Below, piece after piece: positions 1-8,943 of a stretch of DNA of 64,000 nt (its first letter is position 1; the number at the start of each line of letters is the position of its first letter). Below the pieces are notes generated by a model. It searched no databases and was not told the origin of the DNA. It was given only the letters and a program-made list of their open reading frames with translations. This DNA comes from Thalassotalea loyana (lineage in GTDB: Bacteria > Pseudomonadota > Gammaproteobacteria > Enterobacterales > Alteromonadaceae). The DNA lies in assembly GCF_030161435.1 (NCBI RefSeq), contig NZ_BSSV01000001.1, positions 806,001-870,000 of the forward strand. Reading direction: 5' to 3'. The position numbers and the translations under genes are program-made.

Positions 1-776
1 TTTACAATGTCACACTTACGCTCTGATAAATTGTTAAATCTCGTCGCGTAAACAGCGTTGTTCGCGATGATTGCATCCATGTAGTAGAAACGGTCATCGG
101 TTAACGCTTTCGCTGGACTATTATCTATGTGTCCCAAATACACTTGCGAATTATCGGCATTCGGCGTTTTGTGCAAAAAAACAAAGCGTCCATTCTTTGA
201 TGAAAGCTTTGGCGCATATGATGCACCATCAAGTTTGATTATAGGTTGTTCTTGTTTAGCTAGGGTTGTAATGGCCTCTTTGCTACTTTCTTGATGCCAC
301 GATAAAAGCGCGGCGCATATAGCGAGTATCGATATGGATGTTAGTGCCCAAAGCCAAATCTTTCGATTAGAACGCTTTTTTACTTGGTAGTTTGGTGTTT
401 GCTTGTGCGATGTAGATCTTTTATTTTGTGCTGGCGTTTGTGTAGAGGTAGAGTGGAAGCTCAGGCTTATTTTTTCTTGAGGCTTTTCTAACAATCGATA
501 CTGCTTGTAACCTATACATTCAAGTAACTTAGGTTCCTTGGGGTTTTCTTCTAGTAAGAAATGCAGCTTGGCGATATCAGCGATTAACGCTGCAGGTGCT
601 TTTTTTTGATGATAAAAAGTTAAACTGATATCACTTACATCAATGACTTGTTGTGGGTGTTCACAAAAAAAGACTAATAAATTAAAAACTTGAGGCTCTA
701 CAGGCAATAAATGATCGGCTTTGGTTACCAGTCGATTAACGGTATCAATTTCAAAACCAGCTAATTGATATCTCAT
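1..776 (-). CDS. CadC-like membrane-anchored winged-helix regulator (3' part missing)
   Basis: The minus-strand reading frame opens with ATG at 776 and runs off the left edge without a stop, so only the first 258 codons are present. Residues 1-95 look like an OmpR/CadC-type winged-helix DNA-binding domain, including the family's 'EPQVFNLL' segment (27-34) and a closing 'IGYKQYRLL' strand. A Ser/Thr/Lys-rich linker follows, then one hydrophobic segment at about 140-160. The rest, probably periplasmic, contains 'APKLSSKNGRFVF' and 'DNSQVYLG', which resemble TolB/PD40-type beta-propeller blades. Proteins of this layout sense a periplasmic signal and bind promoters directly from the membrane. The signal and targets cannot be told from this fragment. 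It is divergent from rpsP. Confidence 0.75.
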   Translation of the reverse strand, partial: MRYQLAGFEIDTVNRLVTKADHLLPVEPQVFNLLVFFCEHPQQVIDVSDISLTFYHQKKAPAALIADIAKLHFLLEENPKEPKLLECIGYKQYRLLEKPQEKISLSFHSTSTQTPAQNKRSTSHKQTPNYQVKKRSNRKIWLWALTSISILAICAALLSWHQESSKEAITTLAKQEQPIIKLDGASYAPKLSSKNGRFVFLHKTPNADNSQVYLGHIDNSPAKALTDDRFYYMDAIIANNAVYATRFNNLSERKCDIV

Positions 777-900
777 TGTATCTGCCTTCCTTGCTTTATA
801 TTCAACCTAGTGAATTGCCGGAACTACCCTGATCCAACACATACGTAATCGTAATATTGCTATTTAATATGAATTAATTATGTAGAGCAAGTGGTTTAAC

Positions 901-928
901 TTGCTTTATTGCTAAAAAAGCGTAGAAT
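901..928 (+). promoter_or_regulatory. putative sigma-70 promoter of the rpsP operon
   Basis: TTGCTT (901-906) and TAGAAT (923-928) are separated by 16 bp and lie about 75 bp upstream of the rpsP start, in the divergent gap after the CadC-like gene. The match is visible by eye only; no start-site data exist. Confidence 0.45.
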
Positions 929-1004
929 ACGCGAGCTTTTCTATCACCTTAGTGATAGGAATGTCTGGATATTCGTTTTAACATTTTAAATTATAGAGGG
1001 CGAT

Positions 1005-1253
1005 ATGGTTACCATTCGTTTAGCTCGTGGTGGCGCTAAGAAGCGTCCATTCTATCAGGTAGTTGTTGCAGACAGCCGTAACTCTCGCGATGGTCGTTTC
1101 ATCGAGAAAGTAGGTTTCTTCAACCCAACAGCACAAGGTCAAGCTGAGAAATTACGTTTAGACCTAGACCGCATCAACCACTGGGTTGGTCAAGGCGCTG
1201 GTGTATCTGATCGAGTGGCTAAGTTAGTTAAAGACGCACAAGCTGCTGCTTAA
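1005..1253 (+). CDS. rpsP: 30S ribosomal protein S16
   Basis: This 82-residue protein has the full S16 signature: '[17 protein letters not shown]' at the N-terminus, '[18 protein letters not shown]' and 'FFNPTA'. S16 binds 16S rRNA early in assembly of the small subunit. An AGAGGG ribosome-binding site precedes the ATG. It is the first gene of the conserved rpsP-rimM-trmD-rplS operon. In many gammaproteobacteria ffh lies just upstream, but here that place is taken by a divergent CadC-like regulator. Length and sequence are ordinary. Confidence 0.98.
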   Translation: MVTIRLARGGAKKRPFYQVVVADSRNSRDGRFIEKVGFFNPTAQGQAEKLRLDLDRINHWVGQGAGVSDRVAKLVKDAQAAA

Positions 1254-1286
1254 TAACTTGCACTATCAGATTAGGAGTTTTTAGTT

Positions 1287-1817
1287 TTGAATGATGTAAA
1301 TAACTTAATCACGTTGGGTAAAGTAGGCTCTGTTTACGGTATCAAAGGTTGGTTAAAAATTCATTCGTTTACCGAGAACGCCGAAGATATATTTGACTAT
1401 TCACCTTGGTCATTAAAATTAGGTGGTAAAACACAATCAGTTACGGTTACCGATTGGCGTAAGCACAATAATGGTTTAATCGCAAAATTTGACGGAATTG
1501 ATGACAGAGACATTGCTCAAGGCGTTGTTAGTCATGAAATCACGGTTGATGAAAGCGTGTTGCCAGAATTACCTGAAGGTGATTTTTATTGGCGTGACCT
1601 TATTGGCATGGCGGTTGTTACGGAGCAAGGCTATAACCTTGGTGAAGTAACAGACATCATGGAAACTGGCGCTAACGACGTATTGGTTGTTAAAGCAAAT
1701 CGTAATGACGGCTTTGGTAAAAAAGAGCGATTAATTCCGTATCTTTTTGAACAAGTGGTTAAAACGGTTGATGCGACAAATAAACAAATTACAGTTGACT
1801 GGGACCCAGGTTTTTAA
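1287..1817 (+). CDS. rimM: 16S rRNA processing protein RimM
   Basis: RimM helps 30S maturation by binding S19 and the 16S head. The 176-residue product has the N-terminal RimM barrel ('LGKVGSVYGIKGWLKIHSFT', about 10-29) and the C-terminal PRC-barrel ('DFYWRDLIGMAV', 'IPYLFEQVV', ending 'VDWDPGF'). The start is a TTG at 1287, preceded by AGGAG (1273-1277); the ATG a few bases later is out of frame, so the TTG is the best choice. It sits 33 bp after rpsP and 3 bp before trmD, so co-transcription is very likely. Confidence 0.96.
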   Translation: MNDVNNLITLGKVGSVYGIKGWLKIHSFTENAEDIFDYSPWSLKLGGKTQSVTVTDWRKHNNGLIAKFDGIDDRDIAQGVVSHEITVDESVLPELPEGDFYWRDLIGMAVVTEQGYNLGEVTDIMETGANDVLVVKANRNDGFGKKERLIPYLFEQVVKTVDATNKQITVDWDPGF

Positions 1818-1820
1818 ACT

Positions 1821-2585
1821 GTGAGTAGCGTAAAGCTAAGGATTGGGGTAATTAGCCTTTTTCCTGAAATGTTTGATGCAATCACACAGTATGGGGTGAC
1901 AGGCCGAGCGATACGTAACGAAATTATTGAGTTTCATTCGTGGAACCCAAGAGATTTCACTCATGATAAACATCGCACTGTTGACGATCGACCTTATGGC
2001 GGTGGTCCAGGGATGTTGATGATGGTGCAACCGTTACGCGACGCCATACTGGCAGCGAAAGCGCAGTTAGGCGAAGATGCTAAGGTCATTTACTTGTCAC
2101 CACAAGGGCGAAAACTGAGTCAAAGTGGAGTTCGTGAATTATCCCAATCGAACAAGCTAATATTTATAGCGGGTCGATATGAAGGAATAGACGAACGGAT
2201 CATTCAATCACTCGTTGATGAAGAATGGTCGGTTGGCGATTATGTGTTAAGTGGCGGTGAATTGCCGGCGATGACCTTAATTGATGCAATAGCACGTTTT
2301 GTTCCTGGGGTATTAGGGCATGAACAATCAGCTGAGCAGGATTCATTTTCTGACGGCTTATTGGATTGTCCACACTATACAAGACCTGAAGTACTTGATG
2401 GCGAATCAGTACCCAAAGTGTTGTTAAGTGGAAATCATGAACATATTCGACGTTGGCGCTTAGAGCAATCGCTAGAAAGAACGTGGACCAGAAGACCAGA
2501 ACTTTTAACTGACCTAGCTCTGACGGCTGAACAAAAGGCGATACTTGATACGATCAAGCAAGCTAAATCAGACCGTGAATCCTAG
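1821..2585 (+). CDS. trmD: tRNA (guanine37-N1)-methyltransferase TrmD
   Basis: TrmD makes m1G37 in tRNAs reading CNN codons, preventing +1 frameshifts. The 254-residue sequence shows '[10 protein letters not shown]' at the N-terminus, '[15 protein letters not shown]' and the SPOUT trefoil-knot segments 'YLSPQGRKL', '[12 protein letters not shown]' and '[12 protein letters not shown]', which bind AdoMet. The start is GTG (1821), 3 bp after the rimM stop, which suggests translational coupling. The C-terminal helical domain ('[11 protein letters not shown]') is complete. Confidence 0.97.
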   Translation: MSSVKLRIGVISLFPEMFDAITQYGVTGRAIRNEIIEFHSWNPRDFTHDKHRTVDDRPYGGGPGMLMMVQPLRDAILAAKAQLGEDAKVIYLSPQGRKLSQSGVRELSQSNKLIFIAGRYEGIDERIIQSLVDEEWSVGDYVLSGGELPAMTLIDAIARFVPGVLGHEQSAEQDSFSDGLLDCPHYTRPEVLDGESVPKVLLSGNHEHIRRWRLEQSLERTWTRRPELLTDLALTAEQKAILDTIKQAKSDRES

Positions 2586-2598
2586 GAAGAAGGTAAAT

Positions 2599-2952
2599 AT
2601 GAGTAACATTATTAAAGCTCTTGAAGCAGAGCAAATGAAAAAAGATGTACCAGCGTTCGCACCATCGGACACAGTAGTGGTACAAGTAAAAGTAAAAGAA
2701 GGTAATAAAGAGCGTCTTCAGGCATTTGAAGGTGTTGTTATTGCTGTTAAAAACCGCGGCTTACATTCTGCATTCACTGTTCGTAAAATTTCAAACGGTG
2801 TTGGTGTTGAGCGTGTATTCCAGACACATAGCCCATTAGTTGACTCTATTACAGTTAAGCGTCGCGGTGACGTTCGTCAATCTAAACTCTACTACTTACG
2901 TGAGCGTTCAGGTAAATCTGCACGTATCAAAGAGAAGTTGGCGAAGAAGTAA
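2599..2952 (+). CDS. rplS: 50S ribosomal protein L19
   Basis: L19 sits at the 30S/50S interface. The product is 117 residues, starting '[14 protein letters not shown]' and containing '[18 protein letters not shown]', '[15 protein letters not shown]', 'GVGVERVF' and '[16 protein letters not shown]', all typical. I place the start at 2599 rather than at an upstream in-frame ATG (2545), because 2599 is preceded by GAAGAAGG and the 18 extra residues would lie inside the trmD 3' end. It is the last gene of the operon, followed by a strong terminator. Confidence 0.97.
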   Translation: MSNIIKALEAEQMKKDVPAFAPSDTVVVQVKVKEGNKERLQAFEGVVIAVKNRGLHSAFTVRKISNGVGVERVFQTHSPLVDSITVKRRGDVRQSKLYYLRERSGKSARIKEKLAKK

Positions 2953-2980
2953 TAATACTTACTTACATACCCAAGTTAAA

Positions 2981-3006
2981 AAAGCCCGGTTTATACCGGG
3001 CTTTTT
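2981..3006 (+). terminator. Rho-independent terminator after rplS
   Basis: AAAGCCCGGT and ACCGGGCTTT form a perfect stem around a TTAT loop, followed by a T-run. It closes the rpsP-rimM-trmD-rplS operon. Confidence 0.93.
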
Positions 3007-3114
3007 ATTTGCTGAATTTCTCACAAAACACCAAAAATTAACCAAAAAGTTTGACGTAATTTTTATTCTTGTCTAACGTTATGTTAATAGTTTGTTAACA
3101 GAAAAGGAAAGGCG

Positions 3115-3978
3115 ATGAAAAAATATCTAGGTGTAGCGCTGGGGTTATTGTTTAGTTTCAATGTATTTGCCAGTTCAAATATGGTCAAGGAAGTACCACA
3201 AAACCCCAATCTTTTAAGTCAGTGCAATACTGAGCAATGCAGGTCCTATTTTAATAAGTTTTCTGTCGCGGTTAAGCGTGGTCATTTTGAGGGCTTGAGT
3301 ACGCTTGGTCAGCTTTACTACAATGGCTACGGAACAGAAAAAAACGTTGAAAAAGCCCTGTTTTATTTGAAAAAAGCAGCAAAAAACAAGAAAAATGCAG
3401 CAGCCCAATACAAAGTTGGTTTAATTCATTTGGTTGATGAAGAGCACTTTGATATTGATCAGGCGATTAATTATTTGTACAAAGCCGCAAGCCGAAATTA
3501 CAAAGATGCGAACTTTTTACTCGGTGTTCTCTCCTACAATGAACAATATTTTCCTGCAAATTTAACTCTTGCCGACAACTATTTAAGTAAAGCGTTGAGA
3601 CAACGACATCCGCAGATTCAACAAGTTGTAGATGACCTTGTGAAGCATGAGTCGTTTACGTCCGAGCGTTTTCCCAAAATGTGGCAAGAAATTCAGCGAT
3701 ATGATGTTAAGGTGCTGCCAGATGGTCGCTTAATTTGGCCAGAAGATGAAACTGAAGTTATTACGGTTATGTCACCACCAATCGAAGAGTTGTTGGCATC
3801 AGAGCTTTCAGATTATCGTAGCCCAAGAAGTGCTAATGCAGTGAGCAGAATACCAACGCTTCGTTGTGCAAATATCATTGGCTGCTACTCATTTAATAGT
3901 ATGGCTGGTCTTGATGGCTTGCCAGGGTCATTTGCCAGTGTGGTTGGCTCTGGTGGTAATCGAATATCAAGCTACTAA
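3115..3978 (+). CDS. secreted Sel1-repeat (SLR/TPR-like) protein
   Basis: The 287-residue product starts with a signal peptide (Lys-Lys, then a hydrophobic core, 'FNVFASS' near residue 20), so it should be exported. Sel1-like repeats cover about 55-165, for example 'LSTLGQLYYNGYGTEKNVEKA' split across two short motifs and 'AAAQYKVGLIHL'. Such repeats form alpha-solenoid protein-binding surfaces. Cys37/Cys42 ('CNTEQC') and a C-terminal 'CANIIGC' could form periplasmic disulfides. The C-terminal third (about 200-287) is low in recognisable motifs and Gly/Ser rich at the end. The gene stands alone after the rplS terminator. AAAGGAAAGG precedes the ATG. The ligand is unknown. Confidence 0.8.
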   Translation: MKKYLGVALGLLFSFNVFASSNMVKEVPQNPNLLSQCNTEQCRSYFNKFSVAVKRGHFEGLSTLGQLYYNGYGTEKNVEKALFYLKKAAKNKKNAAAQYKVGLIHLVDEEHFDIDQAINYLYKAASRNYKDANFLLGVLSYNEQYFPANLTLADNYLSKALRQRHPQIQQVVDDLVKHESFTSERFPKMWQEIQRYDVKVLPDGRLIWPEDETEVITVMSPPIEELLASELSDYRSPRSANAVSRIPTLRCANIIGCYSFNSMAGLDGLPGSFASVVGSGGNRISSY

Positions 3979-4020
3979 ATCGTCGATTTGTATTAAAGGG
4001 GGGAAGGGCAATATGGTCAG

Positions 4021-4704
4021 CTATTGTCCTTCATGTTTCAATATCCATTTTAAGCCCTCACGTTTTGCCAACCCCGTTATGTTATTACTGGCGATAAAAT
4101 CGATAACTGTTTGTGAATTAGTTTTCGAATATTCTCTTAATGCCCAACCAATGGCTTTTTGAATAAAGAACTCCGTATCATGTTGGTTTTTTTTGATGAT
4201 TGAGAATAGCTTTATTTCATCTGTCTTTGCTTTGAATTTTAATTGATAAAGAATGGTAGTGCGTCTTAACCAAATATTGTTAGCGTTTTGCCACTTTTCT
4301 ATATATTGCAAAGTCATGTCTGGAGAGCTCTGATATAGCTGACCAATGATGTGGGTCGCCAACATATCAACGGTATCCCACCATGACTTTTGTGTTATCC
4401 ATCGCTCAATATCAGGCAGCATATCATCGGTTAATTGTCTTTTGTTTTTGATGAGTAAATCAATCGCGACCATTTGATATTCGCGTTCTGGTAGAGCCCA
4501 AAGCTCATTAACTACGTTGGAAAGTTCGCCGATTGTGGGTCTTTGTTCTTTCGTAAACAACAATTTGACAGCATCTCGGCGAGCTGTCGATTTAATTCCA
4601 AAAAATGAAAATTGGCCACGCATATAAGCCTGCATTTGTTTGGCGTCACCATCATTACCAATTAATTGTAAAGCTTGTTGAGTTGATTTAGTCCATGGAT
4701 GCAT
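4021..4704 (-). CDS. AlkD-family DNA alkylation repair glycosylase
   Basis: AlkD enzymes are HEAT-repeat glycosylases that excise bulky cationic alkyl-purines without base flipping. The 227-residue product has the family hallmark 'SWWDTVDMLATHIIG' at 107-121. Counting residues, Trp109, Asp113, Arg148 and Trp187 fall at exactly the numbers of the Bacillus cereus AlkD active-site residues, which supports a working glycosylase. The start ATG (4704) lies 2 bp after the stop of the upstream lipoprotein gene, so the two are probably one transcript. Convergent with the Sel1 gene. No inducible operator was recognised. Confidence 0.9.
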   Translation of the reverse strand: MHPWTKSTQQALQLIGNDGDAKQMQAYMRGQFSFFGIKSTARRDAVKLLFTKEQRPTIGELSNVVNELWALPEREYQMVAIDLLIKNKRQLTDDMLPDIERWITQKSWWDTVDMLATHIIGQLYQSSPDMTLQYIEKWQNANNIWLRRTTILYQLKFKAKTDEIKLFSIIKKNQHDTEFFIQKAIGWALREYSKTNSQTVIDFIASNNITGLAKREGLKWILKHEGQ

Positions 4705-4706
4705 GT

Positions 4707-5321
4707 TTATCCTTCATCATTTAGTGCGTTACTAGTTTTGCAAAACAAGCTCTCCATCGCTTCTTTATTACTTGGGTCAGTTTTTGTTAACTGCTTAAGG
4801 TTTAAATTTTCAAGAAACATAAAGTAGTCATCGTCGACACTCTTTTGTACAAGAATATCAATATCAGCATTAATCAGCGATTCCTCATTAAAACAGACAT
4901 CTTCAATGCTGATTCCAAATGAACCAACTCCTGTTCTACCACTTTCTTTGTACTCTTTTGCCTGAAGAATTGCATCGCGCATTATTGCCGCGTCTTTTGA
5001 TGCGAGGTTAAAAATAGTGACTTGCTCATTAGATTTTATACCGTCAGATAACTCGCCTGAAATTGGCATTTTTTGACGTACTTCTGGTAGCAGTTTTTCA
5101 TCAATGTAAAGGGTCTCATCGTCAGAAATAAACGACAAGTTGATCACGACATTACCTTGTTTGATATGGAGTTGTTTATCGGTTCGAATAGCAATTTTTA
5201 ATTGGCTTGGGTCGAGTTCAAATAAGTCAAATGTTGCCATTTCATACATACCCTTAAAGGTCATGTTGGCGCAAGCGTTTAACCCTAATACCATAAGTAA
5301 AGTAATGAAATTCTTAAACAT
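4707..5321 (-). CDS. putative lipoprotein of unknown function
   Basis: The 204-residue product begins with a lipoprotein signal peptide whose lipobox is 'LNAC' (Cys17). The residue after the modified Cys is Ala, so outer-membrane sorting is expected by the usual +2 rule. The rest has alternating hydrophobic strands ('QLKIAIRTDKQL', 'VVINLSFIS') and no catalytic motif I recognise. It is transcribed ahead of alkD with a 2-bp gap, an odd pairing of an envelope protein with a DNA glycosylase. Function unknown. Confidence 0.7.
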   Translation of the reverse strand: MFKNFITLLMVLGLNACANMTFKGMYEMATFDLFELDPSQLKIAIRTDKQLHIKQGNVVINLSFISDDETLYIDEKLLPEVRQKMPISGELSDGIKSNEQVTIFNLASKDAAIMRDAILQAKEYKESGRTGVGSFGISIEDVCFNEESLINADIDILVQKSVDDDYFMFLENLNLKQLTKTDPSNKEAMESLFCKTSNALNDEG

Positions 5322-5510
5322 AAATTAGCAGTCCGTTGAAATTATAAATGTCTAGCTATGAGTGGTTGAACAGTTTTAAGTTCAATTTCTTTTATATAGC
5401 AATGACATGAGATAGACAAAAATTATCAGTGCAATAACTAAATTATTCGATACACTAGGGTGAAAACTAGGCAATAAAAATTAGAGCAAAATAAGCCAGA
5501 GAGACATTAT

Positions 5511-7454
5511 ATGAAGGATCTTTTATCTCGTTACCCAGTGCACAAAACTGCCGTAGCTAATACACATATCACAGCAGAACAATACCAATCTCTATACCAA
5601 CAATCTATTGAACAACCCGATACCTTTTGGGCGGAGCAAGCTTCGCAATTTTTAGATTGGTTTGAGCCTTGGCAAGAAGTGTCATCAGTAGACTTTAAAA
5701 CGGCTGATATTAGTTGGTTCAAAGGCGGCAAACTTAATGCAAGCTATAACTGTATTGACCGACACTTGACAACTAAAGCAAACGATATTGCTATGATATT
5801 CGAGGGAGATGAGCCTGACGACGATCTCTCTGTTACCTATCAAGAGCTACACGACAACGTTTGTCGTTTTGCTAATTTATTAAAAGCACGTGGCGTAAAA
5901 AAAGGCGACCGCGTATGTATTTACATGCCCATGATACCGGAAGTTGGTTACGCTATGCTCGCATGTGCTCGCATAGGTGCAATTCATTCGATTGTATTTG
6001 GTGGTTTTTCTACTGAATCAATCAAGGCACGTATTTTAGATGCAGATTGTCAGGTTGTTATTACAGCCGATGAGGGGGTACGAGGTGGAAAAATAATTCC
6101 ACTAAAAGCGAATGTAGATGAGGCAATTAAAGGCTGTCCAAATGTGCATTCTGTCGTCATGATTGAGCGCACAGGTAATGAGGTTAGCTGGAACGAACAA
6201 ATTGATGTTGCCTACACTGATATCATTTTGAATTACCCTGCAACCTGTGAACCAGAACGAATGGATGCAGAAGACCCATTATTCATTCTCTATACCTCTG
6301 GTTCTACAGGAAAACCAAAAGGTGTGCTGCACACCACCGGTGGTTATTTACTCTATGCAGCCATGACCCATAAATATGTGTTTGATTACCAAGATGGCGA
6401 GGTCTTCTGGTGTACTGCTGATGCGGGCTGGATTACGGGCCACTCCTATATATTCTATGGTCCATTGGCCAATGGGGCGACTACCCTTGTTTTTGAAGGC
6501 GTGCCAACCTATCCAGATGCTGGACGTTTCTGGCAAGTATGTGAAAAGCATGGTGTGAATGTTTTCTATACCGCACCTACGGCTATTCGCGCATTGATGA
6601 GTTTAGGCGATGAATTAGTCGAGCGTCATGACCGAAGTTCTATCCGTTTACTAGGCTCAGTAGGTGAGCCAATTAATCCAGAAGCTTGGCATTGGTATTA
6701 CGAAGTGGTTGGTGAAAGTCGTTGCCCAATTGTTGACACGTGGTGGCAAACAGAAACGGGTGGTATCTTAATTACCTCATTACCAGGTAGCGCTGATATG
6801 AAGCCAGGTAGTGCAGGATTACCTTTTTTTGGTGTCAAGCCAGCGCTATTAAACCGCGATGGTGAAGAGCTCGACGGCGTTGCAAAAGGTGCACTTACGT
6901 TAACGGGTAGCTGGCCAGGACAAATGCGCAGTGTTTATGGCGATCATCAGCGATTCTATGACACCTATTTCAGCCAATACGCTGGTTATTACTTTACTGG
7001 TGACGGTGCCAAACGAGATGAGGATGGTTACTACTGCATTACGGGCAGAATTGACGATGTTTTAAATGTTTCTGGTCATCGACTTGGTACTGCAGAAATA
7101 GAAAGTGCATTAGTACTGCACCCTGCTGTTGCAGAAGCTGCTGTAGTAGGTTACCCACACGAAATTAAGGGGCAAGGGGTTTACTGTTTTATCACCTTAA
7201 TGAATAGTGTCGAAGGATCAGAGTCACTTATCGACGAGCTTAAGTTATTTGTTGCAGACGAACTCGGTAAATTTGCTCGCCCTGACTATCTTCAATATGC
7301 GCCTGGCTTACCTAAAACGCGTTCAGGAAAAATCATGCGACGTATCTTACGTAAGATCGCGGAAAACGAGCTAGATAACCTAGGAGATACCAGTACACTG
7401 GCTGATCCAAGTGTTGTCGAACATCTGATAGAAAATCGTATTATTCACGAGTAG
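5511..7454 (+). CDS. acs: acetyl-CoA synthetase (AMP-forming)
   Basis: This enzyme converts acetate, ATP and CoA to acetyl-CoA, AMP and PPi. At 647 residues it matches Acs (about 652) better than the shorter propionyl-CoA synthetase PrpE. Visible motifs: 'YNCIDRHL', '[14 protein letters not shown]', '[11 protein letters not shown]', the P-loop '[12 protein letters not shown]' (about 260-271), '[10 protein letters not shown]', '[15 protein letters not shown]' and the C-terminal '[13 protein letters not shown]' (601-613). Lys607 corresponds to the lysine whose acetylation silences Acs in enterics. Start ATG has an AGAGAGAC site. The gene is single, with its own terminator. A related acyl-CoA synthetase specificity cannot be excluded. 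Confidence 0.88.
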   Translation: MKDLLSRYPVHKTAVANTHITAEQYQSLYQQSIEQPDTFWAEQASQFLDWFEPWQEVSSVDFKTADISWFKGGKLNASYNCIDRHLTTKANDIAMIFEGDEPDDDLSVTYQELHDNVCRFANLLKARGVKKGDRVCIYMPMIPEVGYAMLACARIGAIHSIVFGGFSTESIKARILDADCQVVITADEGVRGGKIIPLKANVDEAIKGCPNVHSVVMIERTGNEVSWNEQIDVAYTDIILNYPATCEPERMDAEDPLFILYTSGSTGKPKGVLHTTGGYLLYAAMTHKYVFDYQDGEVFWCTADAGWITGHSYIFYGPLANGATTLVFEGVPTYPDAGRFWQVCEKHGVNVFYTAPTAIRALMSLGDELVERHDRSSIRLLGSVGEPINPEAWHWYYEVVGESRCPIVDTWWQTETGGILITSLPGSADMKPGSAGLPFFGVKPALLNRDGEELDGVAKGALTLTGSWPGQMRSVYGDHQRFYDTYFSQYAGYYFTGDGAKRDEDGYYCITGRIDDVLNVSGHRLGTAEIESALVLHPAVAEAAVVGYPHEIKGQGVYCFITLMNSVEGSESLIDELKLFVADELGKFARPDYLQYAPGLPKTRSGKIMRRILRKIAENELDNLGDTSTLADPSVVEHLIENRIIHE

Positions 7455-7469
7455 AGGGACATTCTCTCA

Positions 7470-7496
7470 AAAAGGGCACGATATGTGCCCTTTTTT
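7470..7496 (+). terminator. Rho-independent terminator after acs
   Basis: AAAAGGGCAC and GTGCCCTTTT pair around GATAT and run into T6. Confidence 0.92.
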
Positions 7497-7737
7497 ATTG
7501 TTTTTAGTAAAGGTTTATTTACAAAAGGTGTTTTTTAATTTTTACAGTGATTAATTTTTGCTTGAATTATTTATTTTTGTAAGAGTATTGACAAAACTTA
7601 AATAAATTAAAAATAAAGCTTGATCTTGTTGAGTAAAAGCTTTAAAAAGTACTCCTAAGGCGAATTTTCGTGCTACCTCATGGCGCGATGGTTATTTTTT
7701 TACAAGCAAATAGGCAATATCACAGGTCAACTATTAC

Positions 7738-7791
7738 ATGCTTACTTTTTCTTATCGATATTATCGCCTCAACTCATTTTTTAGTAAGTAA
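7738..7791 (+). other. candidate Tyr-rich leader peptide upstream of DAHP synthase
   Basis: In the 395-bp gap before the DAHP synthase gene an ATG at 7738 opens a 17-codon frame reading MLTFSYRYYRLNSFFSK, with three Tyr codons within four positions (TAT CGA TAT TAT) and two adjacent Phe codons, stopping at 7789-7791. This is the look of an amino-acid leader peptide. The downstream hairpin is weak (GTAAGT 7784-7789 with ACTTAC 7796-7801, then a C-run and T5), and a good -10 box lies downstream of it, so attenuation is not proven. The ribosome-binding site is poor (AGG about 11 nt away). The rest of the gap (7501-7737) shows no gene. Confidence 0.35.
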
Positions 7792-7814
7792 TCAGACTTA
7801 CCACCCCCTTTTTC

Positions 7815-7820
7815 TATAAT
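7815..7820 (+). promoter_or_regulatory. -10 box close to the DAHP synthase gene
   Basis: A perfect TATAAT lies 30 bp before the chosen ATG (7850). No good -35 hexamer is found 16-18 bp upstream, so it may need an activator or be fortuitous. Confidence 0.4.
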
Positions 7821-7849
7821 ACAATTTGAACATTCACCGGAAGATCACT

Positions 7850-8932
7850 ATGCCGACAGTACAAAAGAGTCGTTTGAACGACATACACGTTAATGCCGAA
7901 GAGGTTTTAATAACGCCTAAAGCTTTACGCGATGAGTTGCCTCTTTCTGAGCAAGGTCGCGTCTTTGTCCAACAAGCGCGTGAAACCATCGCAGATATTA
8001 TTCATAAACGAGATAATCGTTTGCTGGTAATTTCAGGCCCTTGCTCTATTCATGATGTTGAAGCTGCTAAAGAATATGCGCGTAAGTTGAAAGATCTGCA
8101 TGAAGAGTACAAAGATACGTTATACATAGTGATGCGCGTATATTTCGAAAAACCAAGAACTACCGTGGGTTGGAAAGGATTGATAAACGATCCTCATATG
8201 GATGGTTCATTCGATGTGAGTGCAGGGTTATATCAGGCTCGTGAATTACTTATTTACTTGACTGAGCTAGGAATCCCACTGGCTACCGAAGCACTAGACC
8301 CTATCAGTCCGCAATACTTAGCTGAACTTTTTAGCTGGTCTGCAATTGGTGCGCGTACGACTGAGTCGCAAACACACCGCGAAATGGCAAGTGGTTTGTC
8401 GATGCCAATTGGCTTTAAAAATGGTACGAATGGTAGCCTAGATGTTGCTATTAACGCTTTACAATCAGCAGCATCTTCTCACCGTTTTATGGGAATAAAC
8501 AGACAAGGGCAAGTTGCACTGATCAAAACATCAGGAAACCCTGATGGCCATGTGATCTTGCGTGGTGGTAAACAGCCAAACTATGACTCTGTGAATGTCT
8601 CGATCTGTGAGCAGGAGCTAGAGAAAAGTAATTTATCACCAAGTTTGGTTATCGATTGTAGTCACTCTAACTCAAACAAAGATTACAGACGCCAACCTTT
8701 AGTAGCTGATAACGTATTTAATCAGATCGTTGAGGGAAACAAATCGATTATTGGTATTATGTTAGAGAGTCATTTAAAAGCAGGTAATCAAAGTGCTGAC
8801 TTGCCAAAAGAAGCCTTAGAGTACGGCGTTTCTGTAACCGATGCTTGTATTGACTTCGACACAACACGTAGTTTAATTGACGCTGCACATCACAAGCTCA
8901 AAAATGTCCTTGAGCAGCGTTTTAGCGAGTAA
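7850..8932 (+). CDS. aroF: 3-deoxy-7-phosphoheptulonate (DAHP) synthase, AroF/G/H class
   Basis: DAHP synthase condenses phosphoenolpyruvate and erythrose-4-phosphate, the first step of the shikimate pathway. The type Ia enzyme motifs are clear: 'LLVISGPCSIHD', 'RVYFEKPRTTVGWKGLINDP', 'AIGARTTESQTHREMASGLS', 'GFKNGTNG' and 'DCSHSNSNKD', which carry the metal and substrate ligands. I start at ATG 7850 (GGAAG 8 bp upstream), giving 360 residues, rather than at an in-frame TTG at 7826. It lies 11 bp before tyrA, as in E. coli aroF-tyrA, so I expect the tyrosine-sensitive isoenzyme; feedback specificity is inferred from context only. Confidence 0.93.
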   Translation: MPTVQKSRLNDIHVNAEEVLITPKALRDELPLSEQGRVFVQQARETIADIIHKRDNRLLVISGPCSIHDVEAAKEYARKLKDLHEEYKDTLYIVMRVYFEKPRTTVGWKGLINDPHMDGSFDVSAGLYQARELLIYLTELGIPLATEALDPISPQYLAELFSWSAIGARTTESQTHREMASGLSMPIGFKNGTNGSLDVAINALQSAASSHRFMGINRQGQVALIKTSGNPDGHVILRGGKQPNYDSVNVSICEQELEKSNLSPSLVIDCSHSNSNKDYRRQPLVADNVFNQIVEGNKSIIGIMLESHLKAGNQSADLPKEALEYGVSVTDACIDFDTTRSLIDAAHHKLKNVLEQRFSE

Positions 8933-8943
8933 AGAGAAAATAG

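Noticed and set aside
2545-2598. N-terminal extension of L19
   Set aside because: It overlaps trmD and is unlike L19; the start at 2599 has a ribosome-binding site and the normal first residues.
7506-7523. TyrR-box-like AGTAAA-N6-TTTACA upstream of the DAHP synthase gene
   Set aside because: It matches TGTAAA-N6-TTTACA at 11 of 12 fixed positions but lies about 340 bp before the gene, right after the acs terminator, with no second box nearby; in AT-rich DNA this is weak evidence.
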